The notes beneath the pieces are model-generated. The model was given only the letters and a program-made list of their open reading frames with translations, had not been told where the DNA came from and searched no databases. Positions 7,897 through 14,244 of a stretch of DNA of 32,457 nucleotides are shown piece after piece. The DNA is from Candidatus Kerfeldbacteria bacterium. GTDB taxonomy: Bacteria; Patescibacteriota; Patescibacteriia; SBBC01. Location: contig JACQPY010000019.1 of the NCBI GenBank assembly GCA_016207275.1, positions 1 through 32,457 on the forward strand, read 5' to 3'. A program made the translations under genes and the position numbers. Position 1 is the first letter of the stretch, and each line of letters begins with the position of its first letter.

Positions 7897-8235
7897 ATGA
7901 CGGTAATGAAGAAAACACGAATTCTTCGTCTCCTCCGCCAATTCGGTTTTACCCCAGCCCAAGCTCGGTTGTACCTGGCCGGGGTTATGCTCGGTCCAGC
8001 GCTGATGGCCGTGCTGTCGAAAGAGGCGGGCCTCCCCAGAAGCACCGCCTACTACCTTATGTCCGAGCTCAAGCGACGGGGGTTCTTTACGTCACGCATG
8101 ATCGGTCGCCGAACGTACTACGCAGCCGCGTCCGGACAGCGGTTGCTGCTCATGACGAAACGTCGCGAACTCCTCATCCGTCGCATGCTACCAATTCTTC
8201 ACACGATCCAACAGAACCGATTTGGACGTTCATGA
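7897..8235 (+). CDS. Winged-helix transcriptional regulator (TrmB/MarR-like)
   Basis: 112 residues. LRQFGFTPAQARLYLAGVMLG followed by LSKEAGLPRSTAYYLMSELKRRGFFTSRMIGRRTYYAA is a TrmB/ArsR-type winged helix: a recognition helix (residues ~45-58) and a beta wing (~60-70). No effector domain follows, so it is probably a simple DNA-binding protein. Its TGA overlaps the next gene's ATG (ATGA at 8232-8235), linking it to the cytidylyltransferase-like enzyme. No Shine-Dalgarno is seen; an ATG three codons later (7906) is an equally good start. It may regulate its own two-gene unit, but no clear operator was found. Confidence 0.75.
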   Translation: MTVMKKTRILRLLRQFGFTPAQARLYLAGVMLGPALMAVLSKEAGLPRSTAYYLMSELKRRGFFTSRMIGRRTYYAAASGQRLLLMTKRRELLIRRMLPILHTIQQNRFGRS

Positions 8236-8675
8236 AACGCGCCGGTCGTAAAACGGTCCTGGTTTTCGGCACCTTTGACCTCCTCCATGCCGGCCATCGG
8301 TCGTTTCTGAAACAAGCCAAGCGGTTCGGCAAAAACCTCATCGTCGCCGTTGGACGCGATCAGGTTGTTGCCAAGCTCAAGCGCCAAAAGCTAATTCAAT
8401 CCGAACGGCAACGGCTCAAAGCTATTGCTTCTCTACCGTACGTGCACCGCGCAATCCTGGCCAGCAAAAACCCGTGGCATCGTTTCTCCTTCATCAAGAA
8501 GCTCAAGCCCGATATTATCGCCCTCGGCTACGACCAAATGCACTACACCACTAACCTCGCTAGCCAGCTCCGGCGTCGTGGCATCGTCTGTCGCGTCGTT
8601 CGCCTTAAACCGTATCGGCCACGGCGTTTCAAGAGTTCGCTCCTTCGAAAAAACCTTGCATCAGAAAAAAAATAG
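8232..8675 (+). CDS. Cytidylyltransferase-like nucleotidyltransferase (FAD synthase/GCT type)
   Basis: 147 residues. VFGTFDLLHAGHRSFLKQAKRFG carries the HxGH catalytic motif (residues ~19-22) of the nucleotidylyltransferase superfamily, followed by LIVAVGRD and a basic tail. Members transfer AMP or CMP to small phosphorylated substrates: glycerol-3-phosphate, FMN, ethanolamine-phosphate, pantetheine-phosphate. The short single-domain form and the KLKPDIIALGYDQ phrase resemble TagD and archaeal FAD synthetase (RibL). The substrate cannot be told. The canonical late RTxGISTT motif is not obvious: RRFKSSLLR stands in its place, so the ISSS/T helix may be diverged. It is translationally coupled to the upstream regulator. 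Confidence 0.8.
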   Translation: MKRAGRKTVLVFGTFDLLHAGHRSFLKQAKRFGKNLIVAVGRDQVVAKLKRQKLIQSERQRLKAIASLPYVHRAILASKNPWHRFSFIKKLKPDIIALGYDQMHYTTNLASQLRRRGIVCRVVRLKPYRPRRFKSSLLRKNLASEKK

Positions 8676-8686
8676 TGCTAACGTTT

Positions 8687-8726
8687 CCTAACTCCTAATT
8701 CCCTAATACCTAACACCTAGTTCCCA
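8687..8726 (+). repeat. CCTAA-type short-motif repeat before rpsT
   Basis: Imperfect repeats of the kind CCTAACTCCTAATTCCC and CTAATACCTAACACC fill the spacer up to the rpsT start codon. They replace a normal ribosome binding site. Confidence 0.6.
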
Positions 8727-8990
8727 ATGCCCATCAAACACGCCGCCGCCAAGGCCTTACGACAGAACAAGAAACACCGCGTCCGTAATCTCGCGCTGAT
8801 TGCTGGCCTGAGGAAAGCCGTTAAGGCGGTTCGTCGTGCCGCCACCGCCAGGGAAAAAGCTAAGGCTGGCGAATTCTTACAAAAGGCCATACCGATCATT
8901 GACCGCGCCCGGCAGAAGGGCACCATCAAAGCCAATACGGCCGCTCGGCTTAAATCGCGGCTTCACCGCGCCGTTCGCCGCCTAACCTAA
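8727..8990 (+). CDS. rpsT: 30S ribosomal protein S20
   Basis: 87 residues, strongly basic and helical (MPIKHAAAKALRQNKKHRVRN, ending RLKSRLHRAVRRLT), typical S20 length. S20 binds 16S rRNA early in small-subunit assembly. The leader is unusual: about 35 bases of repeated CCTAA-type units run up to the ATG, with no Shine-Dalgarno. The preceding gene ends 51 bp upstream, so co-transcription is possible. No terminator is evident before the convergent holA. Confidence 0.95.
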   Translation: MPIKHAAAKALRQNKKHRVRNLALIAGLRKAVKAVRRAATAREKAKAGEFLQKAIPIIDRARQKGTIKANTAARLKSRLHRAVRRLT

Positions 8991-9033
8991 CTCCGCCAGC
9001 AGGGATGAACTCAGCTCGCTTGATAAACCAAAC

Positions 9034-9058
9034 GACCCTGAGCCCTGTCGAATGGGTC
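9034..9058. repeat. GACCCTGAGC...GTCGAATGGGTC palindrome
   Basis: GACCC/GGGTC ends with an inner CTGAGCCCTGTCGAA segment, the widespread intergenic palindrome type also seen at 641-672. It sits between convergent rpsT and holA and may act as a transcription barrier. Confidence 0.6.
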
Positions 9059-9075
9059 GCGGCTTCACCGAATCG

Positions 9076-10065
9076 TTACAAAACTCGACTCGGCGTAGCG
9101 CAGACCGAAAGCACAAACAGTTCGAGCAGCGCCCGGGGATTGGCCTGGGTGTTTTTGAGCTTAAAGTCGATTTCGACCAACTGGTCGTGGGCCGCAATCA
9201 GTTCGCGCTGCGAGAACGTCCGCACCTGCTGCAACGCTTTCTTTACGACAAACGGATGGAGCTTCAACCGACTAGCGATCGTCGCCGGGTTTGGTTCGTG
9301 CTGGACGATGTCGCCGACACTCAGCAAAATCCGCACTTGTCGCGCCAGCATCGTCAGCAAGTAGAGCTCGTTGGCGCCGCTGCGGAGCTGCTGCTCGAGC
9401 AAGGCGCTCGCCCGCTGGGTATCCTTGCGGCTGAGCGCGTCAGTGAAGGCAAAGATGTCGGCTTCCAGCGGCTCGCCGACGCTGGCCGCCACGTCAGCGG
9501 CGGTGATAGTCCGGCCATGGGCCAAGTACCGCAGCTTCTCCAGCTCGTTGGCCGCGGACCAAAGATTGCTTCCGACCGTGCCGGCCAACCGTTCAGCGGC
9601 CGCTCGCTCGATGCTCGAACCCAGCGCTTTGGCTCGCCGAATAATCCAACGCTCAACCTCGACCGGTTCGAGTGGGTCAAAAACCTCGTGGTTCTTGACG
9701 CCGCGAAGGACGGCGGCTAACGCGCTCGGCTCAGCGTCCTTGCGTTTCCGGGTCGGCGCTTCTTGATCCGTCCAAAAAACAACAATCGTCTCCTCGGGGA
9801 TCTGCTTCTCTCGAACGTACTGCGCCACGGCCTCCTGTGTTTTTTTGTCGGCGTCGTACGGCCGATCAACTACCACGAACCGCCGTGAGCTCAGAAAACC
9901 TTGGCTGGCGACTGCCGCTTGGAAGGTCTCAAGCTTCAAGCCATCGCCCTCCAGGTGCACAACGTTGATGCCCGACGGGTCGTACTTTTTAATAAAAGCT
10001 TGGCGAAGCGTTTTGAGGCGCTCGCGCGACCGGAATGTATCTTCACCGGAAAGGTAAATAATCAT
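9076..10065 (-). CDS. holA: DNA polymerase III subunit delta
   Basis: 329 residues, the usual length. Delta opens the beta sliding clamp inside the clamp loader complex. N-terminal MIIYLSGEDTFRSRERL, SSRRFVVVDRPY and TIVVFWTDQE match the AAA+-like domain I (delta has no working ATP site). LAGTVGSNLWSAANELEKL in domain II and the helical collar domain with ANELYLLTMLARQVRILL and LKNTQANPRALLELFVL complete it. Start is ATG 10063-10065; the ~88-bp element B begins only three bases upstream, so its promoter must be in or beyond that element. Read alone on this strand. Confidence 0.93.
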   Translation of the reverse strand: MIIYLSGEDTFRSRERLKTLRQAFIKKYDPSGINVVHLEGDGLKLETFQAAVASQGFLSSRRFVVVDRPYDADKKTQEAVAQYVREKQIPEETIVVFWTDQEAPTRKRKDAEPSALAAVLRGVKNHEVFDPLEPVEVERWIIRRAKALGSSIERAAAERLAGTVGSNLWSAANELEKLRYLAHGRTITAADVAASVGEPLEADIFAFTDALSRKDTQRASALLEQQLRSGANELYLLTMLARQVRILLSVGDIVQHEPNPATIASRLKLHPFVVKKALQQVRTFSQRELIAAHDQLVEIDFKLKNTQANPRALLELFVLSVCATPSRVL

Positions 10066-10068
10066 GGG

Positions 10069-10155
10069 ATTGATCCCGTTAGAAAGTCCGCCTTAAAAAG
10101 CTAATACGCGGTGTCAATCTCGTTCCTGTTAAAGCAAACTTTCTAACGGGATTGA
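10069..10155. repeat. ~88-bp inverted-repeat element, copy B
   Basis: ATTGA direct repeats at 10069-10073 and 10151-10155 flank arms TCCCGTTAGAAAG and CTTTCTAACGGGA. The arm bases inside CCCGTTAGA differ from copies A and C but still pair with each other. The centre includes TGTCAATCTCGTTCCTGTT, itself like an end. Its right edge supplies TTGACA, the -35 box of the next plus-strand gene. Confidence 0.8.
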
Positions 10156-10180
10156 CAGCTTGGCTCGACAGTGCTAGGGT
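10152..10180 (+). promoter_or_regulatory. Promoter of the small zinc-ribbon genes, -35 box at element B edge
   Basis: TTGACA (10152-10157), 17-bp spacer, then TAGGGT (10175-10180) preceded by TGC (extended -10 like). The first two bases of the -35 overlap the end of element B. Predicted start about 10187, giving a leader of nearly 60 nt. Confidence 0.6.
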
Positions 10181-10243
10181 CCAACGTTATCGTACCAATA
10201 CTGCAAACGAAATACAAACACCAACCAACGGAGGGTTCTTCCT

Positions 10244-10477
10244 ATGTCCTTTCCCATCTGCGGCATCTGCGGCGTGGAACTCGGGCCAGATGTCTCGTGC
10301 CCGCACGTCGAAGCTTTCTTCGGACCCCGTCCGAAACTTACCCGGCGCGAACAGCTCGGGGCTTCGCGCATGACCGGCGCCGACTGGGCGCGGATGTTCC
10401 CGGCGGGAGTCGCGCTCCACTGGAAGCGCACGACCACGGGAATGACTTGTGTCGACCTTGATTCGGTCCTCCCCTAA
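10244..10477 (+). CDS. Small hypothetical protein with zinc-binding N-terminus
   Basis: 77 residues. CGICG near the N-terminus with a further Cys and His (SCPHVEAFFGP) looks like a small metal site, though a full second CxxC knuckle is missing. GGAGGG lies about 10 bases upstream of the ATG. The rest has no family I recognise. It is the first of two small genes behind one promoter, separated by 31 bp from the next, which also carries paired cysteines. The aligned promoter, ribosome sites and terminator argue that both are real genes. Confidence 0.7.
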   Translation: MSFPICGICGVELGPDVSCPHVEAFFGPRPKLTRREQLGASRMTGADWARMFPAGVALHWKRTTTGMTCVDLDSVLP

Positions 10478-10508
10478 GTCACGAACTTACCCCCACGAGG
10501 AGGTACCA

Positions 10509-10793
10509 ATGGATTTCTGTCCCCGCTGCCGGGCGGATCAACCGCTGTTCGGTATCGGCTGGTGCCTGGAGTGCGGCTTGACCCTCATCCCGGTCTGGGG
10601 CGGGTTTAACCCCATCAGCCCCTTCGCCGGTATCACCGTCCAGGCCCCCAAGCTCTTCGACCTTCCGGATGGATTCTACAATGAAGACTTCCCCGACTAC
10701 TGGCCGGAAGACGGAAATCCTTCGCCGGGGCTGACGGTCACTGCCGAGGAGATCGACACGCTCATTCGCGAATCGCTCTCTCCACGGCACTGA
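10509..10793 (+). CDS. Small zinc-ribbon protein, function unknown
   Basis: 94 residues. CPRC (residues ~4-7) and CLEC (~21-24) form a rubredoxin-like zinc knuckle pair at the N-terminus; the rest is acidic (DFPDYWPEDGN, TAEEIDTLI). The ATG at 10509 is fixed by GAGGAGG five bases upstream; a longer in-frame start at 10449 would overlap the previous gene and lacks a site. It follows the other small protein in one unit ended by the hairpin at 10820. Possibly a partner-binding adaptor, but no function is claimed. Confidence 0.72.
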   Translation: MDFCPRCRADQPLFGIGWCLECGLTLIPVWGGFNPISPFAGITVQAPKLFDLPDGFYNEDFPDYWPEDGNPSPGLTVTAEEIDTLIRESLSPRH

Positions 10794-10819
10794 GCAAAAC
10801 TGCTCGTCCACCTCTACCG

Positions 10820-10854
10820 CCGACCGGCATTCTCACGAGTGTCGGTCGGTTTCT
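10820..10854 (+). terminator. Intrinsic terminator after the zinc-ribbon pair
   Basis: CCGACCGGCA (10820-10829) pairs with TGTCGGTCGG (10840-10849) and is followed by TTTCT. It ends the two-gene unit. Confidence 0.7.
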
Positions 10855-10856
10855 AA

Positions 10857-11040
10857 TGCGTACGTTTCCGAATCATCTGTCGGCCGAGCAAAGCGAGGCC
10901 GATTGTAAACAATCTGTCGTCTCCGAAGTGGCGAGGATCAGGGTGTCCGCAGGACGGGACCCTAGCCGAGCCACAAGGGACGACACCTCGCAAGGGAAAG
11001 GGAGGGTGTCGGAAGGGAAAACCGTTCAGGTTTTCCCTCC
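10857..11040. other. Hairpin-rich spacer between zinc-ribbon unit and polA, with polA terminator
   Basis: TCGGCC/GGCCGA, GGGTGTCC/GGACGGGACCC and CGAGG/CCTCG pairs lie in series here. At 11012-11040 a 12-bp stem (GGAGGGAAAACC paired with GGTTTTCCCTTCC on minus) overlaps the polA stop codon and probably terminates polA. No gene is seen. Confidence 0.5.
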
Positions 11041-13776
11041 GAGAGGCTTTGTCTCCCCCCAACTCCGACCCGCCTCAACGTTCACCTCAAACGGCACCTT
11101 CAGCTTGTAGACGCCCTCCATCGCCTCCTGCACGGCCCGCGCCACTTTGGGCACATCCTTATCCGGCACTTCAAACACCAGCTCGTCGTGTACTTGGAGG
11201 ACCATCTTTGATTCCGGCGACAGCTTCGGCAGCAGCTGATCAAGCTTAATCATCGCCATTTTCATGAAGTCAGCTTGCGTCCCCTGGATCGGCATGTTAA
11301 TCGCCATCCGTTCGGCGGCCGCACGGATCATCGGGTTCGACGACTGCAGCTCAGGCAGGTAGCGCCGACGGCCGAACAGCGTCTCGGCGTACCCCCGCGA
11401 TCGCGCCAGTTCAATCGCCTCTTCGAGCCAGTCGTGCAGCTCGTGGTAGACGCTGAAGTACTGCTCAATGAAAGCCTGCGCTTTCTCCCGCGGAATCCCC
11501 TGCCGCTGCGCCAATCCAGACGGCCCCATGCCGTAGAGAACGCCGAAGTTCACTTCCTTTGCCGTGCTGCGAATTTCTTTAGTCACCTGATTCAGGGGAA
11601 TGCCGTGAATCTCGGCGGCGGTCCGGGCGTGAATGTCCTCTTTTTTTCGAAACGACTCGATCATCTTCTTGACCTCGGCGATCGAAGCGGCAATCCGCAG
11701 CTCGAACTGTGAGTAGTCGGCGGCCATGATTCGAAAACCGCGCTCGGCAATGAAGGCCTTGCGAATCTCCGCGCCGAGCTCGGTCCGAATCGGAATGTTC
11801 TGCAGGTTCGGATCAGATGATGACAGTCGACCAGTGGCCGCCACTGTTTGGTTAAAGGTGGTGTGCACCCGACCATCTACCGTGCTGACCAGTTCTGGTA
11901 AAGCGTCAAGGTAGGTTGACTTGAGCTTTGCGAGCTCGCGATACTCCATGATTTTCGGAATAATCGGATGCGCGCCCTGGAGCTTTTCCAACTGGTCGGC
12001 CGCCGTGGAAACGCCGGTCTTGGTCTTACCCAATCCCTTGGCCGACAACTTTAGCTTGTCGAACAGGATTTCTTTCAGTTGCTGCGGCGAGCCAACGTTG
12101 AACTCGATTCCGGCCATTGTATAGATGGCTTTTTCAATTGTTTCCAGCTTTCGCCCTAAGCGGCGACTCATCTCCTTTAGGAACGCCACGTCAACTTTTA
12201 CGCCGGCTTGCTCCATCCGGCCGAGCACCGGCACCAGCGGCATTTCAATAGTGCGGAACAGGTCGTCCAGCTGCTGCTCCTTCAACCGCTTCGACAGCTT
12301 GACGTACAGACGTTCGGTGTAGTCGGCGTCCTCGGCGGAGTACCACGACAGCTTCGGCACGGGCACGCTCTCCATCGGCAGTTGGTGCTTGCTGCGCGGG
12401 CCGATCAGCGCCTCGATCGGCATCATTTCGTAGCCGAACTCCTCGAACGCCAGCTGCTTGAGCCCGTGCGCTCGACTGCCGGGGTTCAGCAGGTACGAGG
12501 CGACCATCGAGTCAAAGGCGATCCCGCCGAGCTCGATGCCGGCGGTCTGCAACACGCGGTAGTCGAATTTAAGATTGTGGCCGTGCTTCTTGACCGAAGT
12601 TCGTTCGAGGATCGGCCGCAGCTGCTCGAGCCAGTCACCCTGCAACGAAACGAAGTAGGCCCGGCCGGCTTGCCAAGAGAAGCTGATGCCGAGCAGTTTG
12701 GCCAGCAATGGATCGAGGCTGGTCGTTTCAGTATCGAGCGTCAACGACTCCTGCGCCTTCAACGCTTTCAAAAACCGAGCCAGGGCGGTTTGGTCAGCGA
12801 TCAGCTCGTAGTCATGGCCGGGTTTTTTTGGCGGTGGCGCTGGCGCGGTCAGGTCGAGCTGCTGCACCACCGGCCGCGGACTGCCATCCTCGTTCTCCGG
12901 TAGCTTCGACAGCAGCGACGTGAACTCTAAATCCTGAAAGAGCTTAGCCACCTGTTGCCGATCGTAGCGTTGGCGCCCGGCCTGACTGAGGGTGAACTTG
13001 ATCGGCACCGCTCGAACAATGGTGGCCAACCGCTTCGACAAGAAGGCATTCTGCTTGTCAGCCAGCAGCCGCTGACGCAAACCGGGTTTCAGTTTTTTGG
13101 CTTTGGGTGTTTCTTTCGCCAAAGCTTCGTAGAGTTTTTCGACCGTCCCGAATTCCTGCAGCAGCTCAGCCGCGGTTTTTTCGCCGACGCCTTTGACGCC
13201 GGGAATGTTGTCAGACGGGTCGCCCCGCAAGGCCTTAAAGTCAACCAGCTGCTCCGGTGTAATTCCGAATCGTTCTTTGACCGCGGCCGGATTGAGGGTG
13301 ACTGTCTCTCCCAAGCCTTTCCTCAAGGTGTAGACGCTGGTTTCGTCATCAACCAGCTGCAGCGTGTCCATGTCGCCGGTGACGATGACCTTCTCCACTC
13401 CCGTAGCCTGTTTGGTGATCGTGCCGATCAGGTCATCGGCTTCGTAGCCGGCCTTTTCCAGCGCCGGAATGTTGAAGCTGTCGACCAGCTGCTTGACCAC
13501 GGGGATTTGGTCGTACAATTCTTGCGGCGCCTTGACCCTCGTGGCTTTGTATTCGGCATACTCTTTTTCCCGAAAGGTCTTTTCCCGACGGTCAAAACAG
13601 ACGACCACGTGCGTCGGCTTGAGCTCGCGGAACATCTTCAAGAGCACGGTCGTAAAGCCGTAGACGGCGTTGACTAGCTGGCCCTTCTTGGTCGTCAACG
13701 GCGGCAGCGCGTGAAAGGACCGGTGGATCAGAGCATTGCCATCGACAATGACGAGACGTTGTTTTGCACGAGGCAT
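11026..13776 (-). CDS. polA: DNA polymerase I
   Basis: 916 residues, full length with three activities. The 5'-3' exonuclease (1-~300) shows VDGNALIHRSFHAL, YEADDLIGT and DPSDNIPGVKGVGEKTA. The 3'-5' proofreading domain appears intact, with TLDTETTSL (DxE), HNLKFDYRVL and AEDADYTERLY, unlike many polymerases that lost it. The polymerase domain has RLSSSDPNLQNIP, motif A MAADYSQFELRI, O-helix KEVNFGVLYGMGPSGLA (Phe, favouring dNTP over ddNTP) and motif C LQVHDELVFEVP. It fills gaps in repair and replaces RNA primers. A TGCTACAAT box (13783-13788 core) sits six bases before the ATG, so the transcript is probably leaderless. Confidence 0.98.
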   Translation of the reverse strand: MPRAKQRLVIVDGNALIHRSFHALPPLTTKKGQLVNAVYGFTTVLLKMFRELKPTHVVVCFDRREKTFREKEYAEYKATRVKAPQELYDQIPVVKQLVDSFNIPALEKAGYEADDLIGTITKQATGVEKVIVTGDMDTLQLVDDETSVYTLRKGLGETVTLNPAAVKERFGITPEQLVDFKALRGDPSDNIPGVKGVGEKTAAELLQEFGTVEKLYEALAKETPKAKKLKPGLRQRLLADKQNAFLSKRLATIVRAVPIKFTLSQAGRQRYDRQQVAKLFQDLEFTSLLSKLPENEDGSPRPVVQQLDLTAPAPPPKKPGHDYELIADQTALARFLKALKAQESLTLDTETTSLDPLLAKLLGISFSWQAGRAYFVSLQGDWLEQLRPILERTSVKKHGHNLKFDYRVLQTAGIELGGIAFDSMVASYLLNPGSRAHGLKQLAFEEFGYEMMPIEALIGPRSKHQLPMESVPVPKLSWYSAEDADYTERLYVKLSKRLKEQQLDDLFRTIEMPLVPVLGRMEQAGVKVDVAFLKEMSRRLGRKLETIEKAIYTMAGIEFNVGSPQQLKEILFDKLKLSAKGLGKTKTGVSTAADQLEKLQGAHPIIPKIMEYRELAKLKSTYLDALPELVSTVDGRVHTTFNQTVAATGRLSSSDPNLQNIPIRTELGAEIRKAFIAERGFRIMAADYSQFELRIAASIAEVKKMIESFRKKEDIHARTAAEIHGIPLNQVTKEIRSTAKEVNFGVLYGMGPSGLAQRQGIPREKAQAFIEQYFSVYHELHDWLEEAIELARSRGYAETLFGRRRYLPELQSSNPMIRAAAERMAINMPIQGTQADFMKMAMIKLDQLLPKLSPESKMVLQVHDELVFEVPDKDVPKVARAVQEAMEGVYKLKVPFEVNVEAGRSWGETKPLGGKT

Positions 13777-13795
13777 GCGTGCATTGTAGCACGCA

Positions 13796-13831
13796 GGTTA
13801 GTAGTTGAAAGTTGAAGGTTACCAGTAGCTG
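13796..13831. repeat. AGTTGAAAGTTGAAGGTTA-type repeat, downstream of S23-type gene
   Basis: AGGTTAGTAGTTGAAAGTTG, then GAAGGTTACCAGTAGC: a string of short GTT/AGTTGA units. It is the inverted counterpart of the repeat at 14195-14241 on the other side of the gene and resembles the filling of the 23S insertions at 30900-30971 and 31660-31730. Confidence 0.65.
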
Positions 13832-14194
13832 TCAACGGCGCTTGGTGCGCAACAGTGAGGCCTCAAGCCGGTAAAGCATTTTTGAACACTCTTCGTACTC
13901 TTGAGTAAGCGACGTACATGTTGAGAGTTCGAGGTAACCCTTCTTTAACGCAACGTGTAGGTGATGTCTCGTTTCTCTTATTTCCCCCTGGGCGCGACTT
14001 ATTCCTTCGGCGTAAATGTTAGTGTGCTTGTTTGCGAAACATTCGGCCAAATTGGCAGCGGCAGAATTTGACGAACGGCGCAATTGCGATCCGAGCTCAT
14101 AAAGTTCAAACTTAGGGAACAGCATTGTTAACTTGTGAACATCAAGGACAAGGTTAAAAAGCTTTTGATACACTTTCAGGTCTTCCAACCTCAT
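13832..14194 (-). CDS. Four-helix-bundle protein, S23/23S-IVS family
   Basis: 120 residues. MRLEDLKVYQKLFNLVLDVHKL..., FPKFELYELGSQLRRSSNSAAANLAECF and the ARGEIRE-like AQGEIRETRHHLHVALKKGYL are the signature phrases of the four-helix-bundle family once called S23, first found inside intervening sequences of 23S rRNA in Leptospira. Structurally similar proteins (Avd) serve diversity-generating retroelements, but no reverse transcriptase is here. ATG 14192-14194 starts at the family's usual point; no Shine-Dalgarno. The gene is free-standing, between polA and a surface-protein gene, and flanked on both sides by short-motif repeats like those in this genome's 23S insertions. Biochemical function of the family is unknown; nucleic-acid binding is suspected. 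Confidence 0.9.
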   Translation of the reverse strand: MRLEDLKVYQKLFNLVLDVHKLTMLFPKFELYELGSQLRRSSNSAAANLAECFANKHTNIYAEGISRAQGEIRETRHHLHVALKKGYLELSTCTSLTQEYEECSKMLYRLEASLLRTKRR

Positions 14195-14241
14195 AACTTT
14201 CAACTGGTAACTGATAATTGGTAACTGTCAACTCACAACTA
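14195..14241. repeat. AACTTTCAACTGGTAACTG-type repeat, upstream of S23-type gene
   Basis: ACTTTCAACTGGTAACTGA, TAATTGGTAACTGTCAACTC and CACAACTACC follow each other. The string is roughly the reverse complement of the repeat at 13796-13831, so the gene is framed by inverted repeats. It occupies the place of a normal leader and ribosome site. Confidence 0.65.
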
Positions 14242-14244
14242 CCT

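Noticed and set aside
7848-8231. Long frame continuing upstream of the cytidylyltransferase
   Set aside because: It is out-of-frame text over the winged-helix gene; the real start at 8232 overlaps that gene's stop.
9052-9720. Plus-strand frame of 222 codons over holA
   Set aside because: Shadow of holA, created by its GC-rich codon use; no ribosome site or family match.
12208-13677. Plus-strand frames of 231 and 240 codons over polA
   Set aside because: Antisense shadows of the polymerase; low-complexity composition and no start signals.
13832-14194. Diversity-generating retroelement around the four-helix-bundle protein
   Set aside because: Although Avd is structurally similar, there is no reverse transcriptase and no template/variable repeat pair nearby.
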